From CAIWXH01 sp964555675 (GTDB lineage Bacteria; Chloroflexota; Chloroflexia; Chloroflexales; Chloroflexaceae): 7,274 bases of DNA. Position 1 is the stretch's first letter; the number at the start of each line of letters is the position of its first letter. The notes beneath the pieces are model-generated. The model saw only the letters and a list, made by a program, of their open reading frames with translations. It did no database searches and was not told the origin of the DNA. Made by a program: the position numbers and the translations under genes. The DNA is taken from assembly GCA_964555675.1 (NCBI GenBank), contig CAZKTU010000296.1, forward strand, positions 1-7,274. Direction: 5' to 3'. This document shows, one piece after another, positions 1 to 6,199 of this stretch.

Positions 1-2781
1 GGTCACACTCGTCCCCTCGCCGGGCTTGCTCACCACGCGTACCTCGCCGCCGTGCAGGCTGACAATCTCCTTGACCACATAGAGCCCGATCCCGATCCCG
101 CTGATCTGGTTATCGCTGAGGTTGGTGCCGCGGAAGAAGCGGCTGAACAGATGCGCCATGTCGGCCTCGGGGATGCCGATGCCCTGGTCGGTGACGCTGA
201 CCATGGCGCGACCGTCGGCGGCCCAGGCGCGCAGAGTGATCGGCCCGCCTGAGGGGCTGTACTTCACCGCGTTGCTGATCAGGTTCTGGAGCACCTGCTC
301 GATGCGCAGCTCGTCGCCGAGTATGGGCACGGGCCCCGAGTCGACGTAGACGATGCTGTGGTCGCTCAGGGTCGGCCTGATCTCCTGGACGAGCCTGAGG
401 GCCAGGGCGCCGAGGTCGAAGGGAGCTCTGGTGATGCGCAGTTGTCCGGCCTCGATGCGCGAGATATCGAGCAGGGTGGCGATCATGCGCTCGAGGCGCT
501 GGGTCTGGGCCGCCACGGCCCTGATCGCGCGCCGGTCGCGCTCGCTGTAGATCGGCTCGGCCTCGGCGCGGCGCTGCAGCAACTGCGCGTTGCCAAGCAT
601 CACCGTCAGGGGCGTCTTGAGCTCGTGAGCGGCGATCGAGAGGAAGCTATCGCGGACGCGCACGGCGGCCTGGGCCTCTTCGCGCGACTGCCGCTCGGCG
701 GCGAAGAGGCGGGCGCGCTCCTCGTCGAGGCGCCGCCGCTCGGTGACGTCAATATAGACCCCGATACAGCCGCGCACGGCCCCCTCGGCGCTGAAGAGGG
801 GGGCTGCGTAGCCGTAGACGGTGGTCACATCGCCCTCGCCGAAGACGAGGTCGAGCTCGGTCTCGCCCACGGGCACGCCGTGGCGGGCGGCGTACTGCAT
901 CGGGAGGTCGTCGCCGTCGAGCTCGACGCCGCCGCGGAGGACGCGGAAGCTGGGGCGCTCGTCCAGGGGGGCGGTGCGCGAGAGGTTGCTGCCGGGAGTC
1001 TGGCGCAGCAGTCTGTAGCCGGCCGAGTTGCCGGTGATCACGCGGCACTCGGGGTCGTGGGCGATCCAGATTGGCACGGGCACGGTCTCCATCAGGGTCT
1101 CGAACTCGGCGACGCGCTCGTAGAGCTGGCGCTCGGCGCGCTTGCGCTCCGAGACATCGATCACGTGGCCGAAGACGCGCACGGCCCGGCCGGCGTCATC
1201 GCGCTGGACGATTGCGCGATCCCAGACATCGACATAATGGCCGTCGCGGTGCCGCACGCGGTACTCGAGCGAGTAGCTGGTGAAGCCGCGGTCGAAGGCG
1301 GCGATGCCGTCGGTCACGGCCCGCCGATAGTCATCGGGGTGGACGCGGGCGTTCCACCACTCGCCGCTGGGCGGCACCTCGGCGACCTCGTAGCCGGTCA
1401 GCTGGCGCAGGCCCTGGCTGCGGGTCACGGCGCGCGTGGCCGGGTCATACTCATAGATAAAGCCGTCGGTCGCCGAGAGAGCCAGGGTGAGGCGCTCATT
1501 GGCGTGGCGCAGCTCCTCTTCGGCGGCCTTGCGCTCGGTGATATCGATCGTATGGCCGAAGACGCGCGCCGGCCGGCCCTCGCCGTCGCGGGTGATCACG
1601 CCGCGATCCCAGACCGTGCGGTAGCGGCCGTCTTTGTGGCGCACACGGTACTCGAGGGAGTACTCGTTCTGCAGGCCGTCGGTCGGGCGGCCGCCATGCT
1701 GAGCGCTGAGCTGGCGGTCGTCGGGATGAATCCGCTCGGCCCACCATTCTGCGCGCTTCGGGGCTTCGTCGAGGGAGTAGCCCAGGACCTGGGCGAAGCC
1801 GTCGCTGCGCCAGACATGGCCGCTGGCCGGGTCGTACTCGTAGATGAAGCCGCGGGTTGCGCTCAGGGCGAGAGTGAGGCCGTCGTTGCTCCGGCGCAGC
1901 TCGGCGAGGCTGCGCAGGCGCTCGATGGCGAGCCAGGCCAGGTCGGCGACCGAGCGCAGGAAGGCGATATCACCGGGCGACCAGAGCCGGGGCCGCAGGT
2001 CGCACACGAGCAGCGAGGCGGCCCAGTGCCCGTCGCGCATACGTGGCACGGCGACGAGCGAGCGGATGCCGTGGGGGGCGTAGAGCTCGTGGAACTGTCC
2101 GCTGGTGCGCGGGTCGTGGGCGGTGTCCTCGATCGTCACGGTCTGGCCGGCCTGCAGAGCCTCGCGCAGCGCCGCGGGCATCAGCGAGAGCCGGGAGGTG
2201 GTCTCGTCGGCGGCGAGGGCGAGGCCGGCGCCGCCGCGGATGATCTGCTGGTCGCTCGCCTCGTCGAGCTCGTCGACGAAGCAGGCGGCGACCTCGAGAT
2301 GGGCGATGAGGCGGCCGGTGAGCAGGGCGATCGCCGACTGGACGTCGGAGAGAGGGAGCATGCCCGCGCTGAGGGCGGCCACGAAGCGGGCGTTCTGCTC
2401 TGCGCGCTTGCGCTCGGCGATATCGTGGAGCAGCACCAGGATTGAGCGCGGGGCCGCGGAGCCCTCGCCCACGCTCACGGCGCTGGCGAAGACCCACTGG
2501 GTGGCCCCATCTTTGCACAGGAGGCGCTGCTCGTCGATCGCCGCGCCGAGCTCGCCGGCGGCCAGGCGGGCGAAGAGTTGCCGGTCGCGCTCGCGGTCGT
2601 CGGGGTGGCTCAGCTCGAGCCAGGGCCTGCCGACGAGCTCGTGGGCGGCATAGCCGAGCATGGCGCAGAGGGCCTGGTTCACCCGGAGGAGCCGGCCCGT
2701 CGCCACGTCGACGTGCATCTGGCCGACGGCCGAGTTCGGGAGGACGGGCCGGTCATCCTGCTCGGCCTGTTTCATGACCAT
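1..2781 (-). CDS. Multi-PAS/GAF sensor histidine kinase, C-terminus cut off by the window edge
   Basis: Soluble two-component sensor kinase, expected to autophosphorylate on His and pass phosphate to an unseen response regulator. The minus-strand frame is open for 927 codons from ATG 2781 (second ATG at 2775) to base 1, with no stop. Domains by residue: PAS about 15-125; GAF about 130-290; PAS about 299-418; PAS about 428-547; PAS about 553-680; HisKA 708-775; HATPase_c about 820 onward. Each PAS ends in the usual D-x-x-E-R-K/R linker (D120, D413, D542, D678). Catalytic signs: H-box AAHELKTPL with phosphoacceptor H719; N-box NLISNAVKYSP (N833, N837); G1 DQGIG (D865); F-box LFSRFFRG; G2 GIGIGL (895-900). 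I see no membrane segment or signal peptide, so it should sense a cytoplasmic or diffusible cue. Probably only a short tail is missing, unless a receiver domain follows. The Shine-Dalgarno is weak, so the choice between 2781 and 2775 is open. The ligand is unknown. Confidence 0.93.
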   Translation of the reverse strand, partial: MVMKQAEQDDRPVLPNSAVGQMHVDVATGRLLRVNQALCAMLGYAAHELVGRPWLELSHPDDRERDRQLFARLAAGELGAAIDEQRLLCKDGATQWVFASAVSVGEGSAAPRSILVLLHDIAERKRAEQNARFVAALSAGMLPLSDVQSAIALLTGRLIAHLEVAACFVDELDEASDQQIIRGGAGLALAADETTSRLSLMPAALREALQAGQTVTIEDTAHDPRTSGQFHELYAPHGIRSLVAVPRMRDGHWAASLLVCDLRPRLWSPGDIAFLRSVADLAWLAIERLRSLAELRRSNDGLTLALSATRGFIYEYDPASGHVWRSDGFAQVLGYSLDEAPKRAEWWAERIHPDDRQLSAQHGGRPTDGLQNEYSLEYRVRHKDGRYRTVWDRGVITRDGEGRPARVFGHTIDITERKAAEEELRHANERLTLALSATDGFIYEYDPATRAVTRSQGLRQLTGYEVAEVPPSGEWWNARVHPDDYRRAVTDGIAAFDRGFTSYSLEYRVRHRDGHYVDVWDRAIVQRDDAGRAVRVFGHVIDVSERKRAERQLYERVAEFETLMETVPVPIWIAHDPECRVITGNSAGYRLLRQTPGSNLSRTAPLDERPSFRVLRGGVELDGDDLPMQYAARHGVPVGETELDLVFGEGDVTTVYGYAAPLFSAEGAVRGCIGVYIDVTERRRLDEERARLFAAERQSREEAQAAVRVRDSFLSIAAHELKTPLTVMLGNAQLLQRRAEAEPIYSERDRRAIRAVAAQTQRLERMIATLLDISRIEAGQLRITRAPFDLGALALRLVQEIRPTLSDHSIVYVDSGPVPILGDELRIEQVLQNLISNAVKYSPSGGPITLRAWAADGRAMVSVTDQGIGIPEADMAHLFSRFFRGTNLSDNQISGIGIGLYVVKEIVSLHGGEVRVVSKPGEGTSVT
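1141..1887 (-). repeat. Internal tandem duplication: PAS2 and PAS3 modules of the kinase
   Basis: Kinase residues 299-418 (bases 1887-1528) and 428-547 (bases 1500-1141) align without any gap at a constant offset of 129 residues. By hand count about 67 of 120 positions are identical. Shared blocks include LTLALSAT, GFIYEYDPA, EWW, HPDD, YSLEYRVRH, VWDR, RVFGH and ERK. The sequence around YSLEYRVRH fits the PAC part of a PAS_3-type fold. The similarity is still visible in the DNA 387 bases apart, for example 1441-1500 against 1828-1887. This is best read as duplication of one module within the gene followed by moderate divergence. The fourth PAS (553-680) is not part of it. Confidence 0.88.
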
Positions 2782-2840
2782 GTGCCTGTGCCTGGCTCTG
2801 GGGGCTGGGCGCCGATAAGTGACAATCCTGTCGCACCTCA

Positions 2841-2849
2841 ATTATAGCA
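2841..2849 (-). promoter_or_regulatory. Extended -10 promoter for the histidine kinase
   Basis: Read on the minus strand, 2849-2841 is TGCTATAAT, a perfect match to the extended -10 consensus TGnTATAAT. The hexamer lies about 60 bases upstream of the kinase ATG at 2781, leaving a leader of about 50 bases. The -35 region 16-17 bases further upstream (GGTAGT or CGGTAG, around 2863-2869) is poor, as is common for extended -10 promoters. The assignment assumes a housekeeping sigma-70-type factor. Confidence 0.5.
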
Positions 2850-2859
2850 TCGCATCGGG

Positions 2860-2865
2860 TATACT
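2860..2865 (+). promoter_or_regulatory. Possible -10 element for the glgA/GNAT pair
   Basis: TATACT lies 33 bases upstream of the glgA start codon in the divergent gap. No recognisable TTGACA-like -35 sits 16-18 bases upstream, so this is a weak prediction. An alternative pairing is GTGACA (2819-2824) with ATTATA (2841-2846) at 16 bp spacing. Either way, the transcription signals for glgA and the kinase would overlap in a few tens of bases. Confidence 0.3.
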
Positions 2866-2898
2866 ACCGATGGTTCCCGCATTCTTGAGGAGTGAGCA

Positions 2899-4116
2899 AT
2901 GGCCGAGCTGCGCAAGGTGGCGCTCTTTACGAACGAGTACCCCCCGAACGTCTATGGCGGGGCCGGGGTACACGTCGAGTATCTCAGCCAGGCCCTGGCG
3001 AAGATCGTGGCTGTCGAGGTGCGCTGCTTCGGCAGCCAGCAGTCCAACGACCCCCAGCTGACGGTGCGCGGCTACGGGCAGTGGGACGAGATGAAACGCG
3101 GCACCGATCCGCGCTTCACCGGCGCGGTCGACGCGGTAGCCCGCTCGCTGCTGATGGCGAAGGACACCCTGGACGCCGACGTCGTGCACTGCCACACCTG
3201 GTACACCGACATGGGCGCCCTGCTGGCCAGCAAGCTCTGGGGCATCCCCTATGTGCTCACCGTCCACTCGCTCGAGCCGCTGCGCCCCTGGAAGGTCGAG
3301 CAGCTCGGCAACGCCTATCACCTCAGCTCGTGGATCGAGCGCACCGCGATCGAGCAGGCCGACGCGATCGTAGCGGTCTCGAAGGAGACCCGCGACGACA
3401 TTTTGCGCCTCTTCAGTGTCGACCCCGCCCGGGTTCACGTGATCTACAACGGCATCGACCTCGAAGAGTACCAGAAGGTCGAGGCGACCGACGCCCTGAC
3501 CCGCTATGGGGTCGACCCGTCGCGGCCCTACGTGCTTTTCGTCGGCCGGATCACGCGCCAGAAGGGCATCATCCACCTGGTCAACGCTATCCCTCAGCTC
3601 GACCCCGAGCTGCAGGTGGTGCTGTGCGCGGGCGCCCCCGACACGCCCGAGATCGGCCGCGAGATGCAGGAGCGGGTGGCCGCGGTCAGCGCCGATCGGC
3701 CCGGCGTGATCTGGATCCGCGAGATGCTGGCCCGCCCCGACGTCATTCAGCTCTACACCCACGCCGCGGTCTTCTGCTGCCCATCGGTCTACGAGCCGTT
3801 CGGCATCATTAACCTCGAGGCGATGGCCTGTGAGACGGCCGTCGTCGCCTCGGCGGTCGGCGGGATCAAAGAGGTGGTCGTCCCCGACGAGACCGGCATC
3901 CTGGTCGAGCTGAAGCTCAAGGAGGGCAGTTTCGACCCCGAGGACCCGGCCGCCTTCTCGGCGGGCCTGGCCGCGGCCATCAACCGCGTCCAGCGCGACC
4001 CGGCCCTGCGCGAGCGCTTCGGCCTGGCTGGCCGGCGCCGGGTCGAGGAGCACTTCAGCTGGGACGCGATCGCCCAGCGGACGGTCGAGCTCTATAGAAC
4101 TCTGGTGAGGGAATGA
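2899..4116 (+). CDS. glgA: Glycogen synthase, short GT4 type (GlgA/GlgM-like, ADP-glucose dependent)
   Basis: Retaining glycosyltransferase of 405 residues, a normal length for the short GT4 glycogen synthase family first described in Corynebacterium and mycobacteria. It is predicted to transfer glucose from ADP-glucose to an alpha-glucan or, as in mycobacterial GlgM, to glucose-1-phosphate giving maltose-1-phosphate. It should act in the cytoplasm. N-terminal Rossmann domain: NEYPPNVYGGAG (residues 12-23) with the nucleotide-sugar glycine loop; HCHTWYTD (97-104). C-terminal domain: NGID (184-187), VGR-x4-KG (215-223), and the GT4 E-x7-E signature EPFGIINLE with E299 and E307. GAGGAG at 2887-2892, six bases before the ATG, fixes the start. 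The stop overlaps the next gene by four bases. No glgC, glgB or glgE gene is in view, so polymer and monomer product options cannot be separated here. A generic GT4 enzyme is the fallback reading. Confidence 0.85.
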   Translation: MAELRKVALFTNEYPPNVYGGAGVHVEYLSQALAKIVAVEVRCFGSQQSNDPQLTVRGYGQWDEMKRGTDPRFTGAVDAVARSLLMAKDTLDADVVHCHTWYTDMGALLASKLWGIPYVLTVHSLEPLRPWKVEQLGNAYHLSSWIERTAIEQADAIVAVSKETRDDILRLFSVDPARVHVIYNGIDLEEYQKVEATDALTRYGVDPSRPYVLFVGRITRQKGIIHLVNAIPQLDPELQVVLCAGAPDTPEIGREMQERVAAVSADRPGVIWIREMLARPDVIQLYTHAAVFCCPSVYEPFGIINLEAMACETAVVASAVGGIKEVVVPDETGILVELKLKEGSFDPEDPAAFSAGLAAAINRVQRDPALRERFGLAGRRRVEEHFSWDAIAQRTVELYRTLVRE

Positions 4117-5162
4117 CAGACTATCAGGTGGAGCCCTTCGATCTGCGCGGGGCCTCGGACGCGGCCTACGCCGAGCTGCTGGCCCTCAACGAGGCCATGC
4201 GCGCCGAGCGCCTGCCCGACGATCCCCCCTTCACCCTCGCGATGCTCGCCGGTCGTTTTCGGGGCGCGCCGTCGCACTACCAGTTCAAGGGGTACGTCGT
4301 GCGCACCCAGGACGAGCCCGGGCTCGTCGCCGAGCTGCGCATCTCGGCCGACCTGTCGGGCGAGAACGCGCACCTTGCCCAGGTCGAGATCAATGTGCTG
4401 AAGGCCCACAGGCGACGCGGGCTCGGGCGACGGCTGCTGGCCCTCGGGGCCGAGGAGGCGCAAGCCATGGAGCGGCGCCTGCTGCTGGGCTTCACCAACA
4501 GCCGCGTGCCTGACGGCGAGGCGATGCTGCGGGCCGTGGGGGCACAGCCCGGTCTCGAGGAGCGCCACAGCCAGCTGGACCTGGCCGAGCTCGACCGCGA
4601 GCTGCTGCGCCAGTGGCAGGCGCGGGCCGCCGAGCGGGCCGCCGGGTTCGAGCTGCTCTTCTGGGATCATCACTACCCCGAGGACGAGCTGGAGGCCTTC
4701 GCGAACCTGTCGGAGGACATGAACACGGCGCCGCGCGGGGACCTCGAGGTGGAGGATCAGAGCATCACGCCCGAGAAGGCCCGGCAGTGGCTGGTGAGCA
4801 TGGAGGCGGCGGGCTTCCGCGTCTGGACGATCGTGGCGCGCGAGCGGGCGACGGGCGCTCTGGCTGGCTACAGCGAGGTGCTGTTCAACCCTGACCGGCC
4901 GACAATCGTCAACCAGGGGGCCACGGTGGTACGGCCGGCCTACAGAGGGCGCGGCCTGGGGCGCTGGCTCAAGGCGGACATGCTCGAGCACATCCTGCGC
5001 GAGCGCCCGCAGGCGCGCTTCGTGCGCACCGACAATGCCGAGAGCAACGCGCCGATGCTGGCGATCAACGTCGCCCTCGGCTTCCGCCCCTTCATGGGCG
5101 TGACGATCTGGCAGGTCGAGACCGAGCGGGCCCTCGCATGGGCGAACATGCGCGCGACCTGA
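4113..5162 (+). CDS. Tandem two-domain GNAT acetyltransferase
   Basis: Protein of 349 residues built from two GNAT folds, expected to move an acetyl group from acetyl-CoA to an unidentified amine. The N-terminal domain (about 5-160) has VEINVLKAHRRRGLGRRLL, with the acetyl-CoA pyrophosphate loop R-x-x-G-x-G at R100, G103, G105. The C-terminal domain (about 178-335) has TVVRPAYRGRGLGRWLK with the same loop at R278, G281, G283, then NAESNAPMLAINVALGF (308-324), the usual late GNAT block. Both loops are intact, so neither half looks obviously dead. The ATG lies in an ATGA overlap with the glgA stop and GGTGAGG (4104-4110) precedes it, implying translational coupling. The two-domain layout resembles mycothiol synthase MshD and several antibiotic acetyltransferase relatives, but I see nothing that ties it to those substrates. 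The context with glycogen synthase does not reveal the substrate. Confidence 0.85.
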   Translation: MTDYQVEPFDLRGASDAAYAELLALNEAMRAERLPDDPPFTLAMLAGRFRGAPSHYQFKGYVVRTQDEPGLVAELRISADLSGENAHLAQVEINVLKAHRRRGLGRRLLALGAEEAQAMERRLLLGFTNSRVPDGEAMLRAVGAQPGLEERHSQLDLAELDRELLRQWQARAAERAAGFELLFWDHHYPEDELEAFANLSEDMNTAPRGDLEVEDQSITPEKARQWLVSMEAAGFRVWTIVARERATGALAGYSEVLFNPDRPTIVNQGATVVRPAYRGRGLGRWLKADMLEHILRERPQARFVRTDNAESNAPMLAINVALGFRPFMGVTIWQVETERALAWANMRAT

Positions 5163-5187
5163 TCCCCGTTCCGCCATCTGGAATCGA

Positions 5188-5200
5188 GGGGCTTGCCCCC
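5188..5200. repeat. Small GC palindrome, core shared with the element at 7240
   Basis: GGGG (5188-5191) and CCCC (5196-5199) can pair around a CTTG loop. With the flanking bases, 5185-5199 reads CGAGGGGCTTGCCCC. This matches 7240-7255 except for one missing C in the loop. It sits 23 bases after the GNAT stop and overlaps the predicted -35 of the next promoter. It could be a weak terminator remnant, a decayed copy of a dispersed palindrome, or an operator. The stem is short, so structure alone is weak evidence. Confidence 0.4.
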
Positions 5201-5220
5201 GGCGCGCGAGCCGCTATAAT
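5193..5220 (+). promoter_or_regulatory. Sigma-70-type promoter for the IclR-family gene
   Basis: A -35 TTGCCC (5193-5198, four of six consensus bases) is followed after 16 bases by a perfect -10 TATAAT (5215-5220). Transcription would begin near 5227, giving a leader of about 60 bases before the ATG at 5288. The GC palindrome at 5188-5200 covers the -35, so a protein bound there could block the promoter. That regulatory reading is inference. Confidence 0.55.
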
Positions 5221-5287
5221 CAGAGCATACCCAGCGCCCCGCTCCACTATGTGAAATCTGTACGCGGACAGAGCCGTTCGCCACACT

Positions 5288-6115
5288 ATGACTGTGTACC
5301 CGCAATCAAGCCAGGGTCAGGCGCAGCAGCAGCGCGATGTAATCATCTCGCTCTGGCGCGGCCTGCAGATCCTCGAGCTGCTGGCCGCCGCCCCCGAGGG
5401 CCTGCTGGCCAAGACGATCAGCGTGCGCAGCGGGCTCAACCTGAGCACCTGCTACCATCTGCTCAACACCCTGGTCGACGCGGGATACGTGGTCAAGCCC
5501 GACGGCTCGCAGCGTTTCAGCCTCACCGGCAAGGTCGCCTACCCGCGCCTGGTCGGGGTCGAGGGCGCGCTGATCGTGCCCCAGCTCCTCCCTCACCTCC
5601 AGGCCCTGCGCGATGAGACGCGAGAGGCCGCCTACCTCGCGATCCGCAGCGGCGACTCGATTGTGATCAGCGCGATCGTCGACGGGCCTCAGGCCCTCAG
5701 GGTCGCGATGCTCTATGTGGGCTATGACAAGGCCAACCACGCCACGGCCCTGGGCAAGGCCATCCTGGCCCACCTCGACGACTACGATGTCACCGAGTAC
5801 CTGGCGGCCCACGGCATGCCGGCCCTCACCCGCAATACGATCACCCGCTCGGCGGCCTTCAAGCGCGAGCTCGCGGCCGTGCGCGAGCGGGGCTACAGCC
5901 TCGACCTCGAGGAGTTGGCCGAGGGGGTCTGCTGTATCGGCGCGCCGATCTTCGACGCGGCGGGGCGGGTGGTGGCCTCGCTCGGCATCCCCCTGCCCGC
6001 GACACGCTACAAAAGCAGCGGCTCGAGCCTGGCCCGGCAGGTGCAGGCCGCGGCCCTCGCCGCCACGCGCGCCCTGACCCTGTCCCAGTTCGTCGGTCCG
6101 CCGTCCGAGCCGTAG
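5288..6115 (+). CDS. IclR-family transcriptional regulator
   Basis: DNA-binding regulator of 275 residues, slightly longer than the usual 250-260, with a Gln-rich N-terminal lead. The N-terminal winged helix-turn-helix spans about 26-80, with recognition-helix region LNLSTCYHLLNTLVDAGYV (50-68) and a wing at DGSQRFSLTGK (72-82). The C-terminal effector-binding domain spans about 90-262. It has the family landmarks HATALGKAIL (151-160) and the 202-222 block GY-x-x-D-x-EE-x-x-x-G-V-x-C-I-G-AP-I-F. Family members bind small organic acids or aromatics; the ligand here is unknown. ATG 5288 is the first usable start after an in-frame stop (TGA 5252-5254), and there is no clear Shine-Dalgarno before it. 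It has its own promoter and lies 84 bases upstream of the E1-alpha gene on the same strand, so it is a reasonable candidate to control that gene and itself. Confidence 0.93.
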   Translation: MTVYPQSSQGQAQQQRDVIISLWRGLQILELLAAAPEGLLAKTISVRSGLNLSTCYHLLNTLVDAGYVVKPDGSQRFSLTGKVAYPRLVGVEGALIVPQLLPHLQALRDETREAAYLAIRSGDSIVISAIVDGPQALRVAMLYVGYDKANHATALGKAILAHLDDYDVTEYLAAHGMPALTRNTITRSAAFKRELAAVRERGYSLDLEELAEGVCCIGAPIFDAAGRVVASLGIPLPATRYKSSGSSLARQVQAAALAATRALTLSQFVGPPSEP

Positions 6116-6150
6116 GAGTCTTTTTATGGCTCTTTCCTCCGAGCCCCGCG

Positions 6151-6158
6151 CTCGCGAG
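6151..6158. promoter_or_regulatory. CTCGCGAG palindrome and possible -10 in the IclR/E1-alpha gap
   Basis: The 84-base gap between the regulator and E1-alpha contains a perfect 8-base palindrome CTCGCGAG (6151-6158), which could be half or all of an operator. Ten bases further on is TATACT (6169-6174), usable as a -10, but no -35 is recognisable at the right distance. In GC-rich DNA a palindrome this short can occur by chance, so both are weak. E1-alpha may simply be read through from the regulator's promoter. Confidence 0.22.
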
Positions 6159-6185
6159 GCTGGCTTTCTATACTCTGGAGCTCAG

Positions 6186-6192
6186 AAAGGAG
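6186..6192 (+). promoter_or_regulatory. Shine-Dalgarno deciding the GTG start of E1-alpha
   Basis: AAAGGAG lies seven bases before GTG 6200. It is the strongest ribosome-binding site in the window and supports GTG rather than the ATG at 6230 (residue 11) as the start. The residues gained, EPSNDQLLWMYETM, begin the helix typical of E1-alpha proteins. Confidence 0.75.
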
Positions 6193-6199
6193 CGCCACC

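Noticed and set aside
52..349. Short plus-strand frames at the left edge
   Set aside because: They lie antisense to the HATPase domain, whose N, G1, F and G2 boxes are all readable on the minus strand.
358..2445. Very long plus-strand open frame (695 codons) opposite the kinase
   Set aside because: Its translation is low-complexity Ala/Gly/Glu/Val/Asp-rich text with no domain. The opposite strand encodes a clear PAS/GAF/HisKA protein. It is an antisense shadow of high-GC coding DNA.
2842..2844. Upstream TTG (2841) as kinase start
   Set aside because: It lies directly after an in-frame TAA (2844-2842) and inside the predicted -10 element, so it could not be on the transcript; ATG 2781 or 2775 is preferred.
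2842..4053. Minus-strand open frame of 403 codons opposite glgA
   Set aside because: No recognisable motif, and it mirrors a well-conserved GT4 gene with a good ribosome-binding site on the other strand.
4092..5177. Minus-strand open frame of 361 codons opposite the GNAT
   Set aside because: The plus strand shows two intact GNAT motifs; the antisense product is featureless and spans both gene ends by chance.
5306..5812. Minus-strand open frame of 168 codons inside the IclR gene
   Set aside because: No family resemblance, and it is fully covered by the conserved IclR reading.
6119..6125. T-run just after the IclR stop as a terminator
   Set aside because: No GC stem precedes it within the last codons of the gene, so an intrinsic terminator is not supported; read-through into E1-alpha remains possible.
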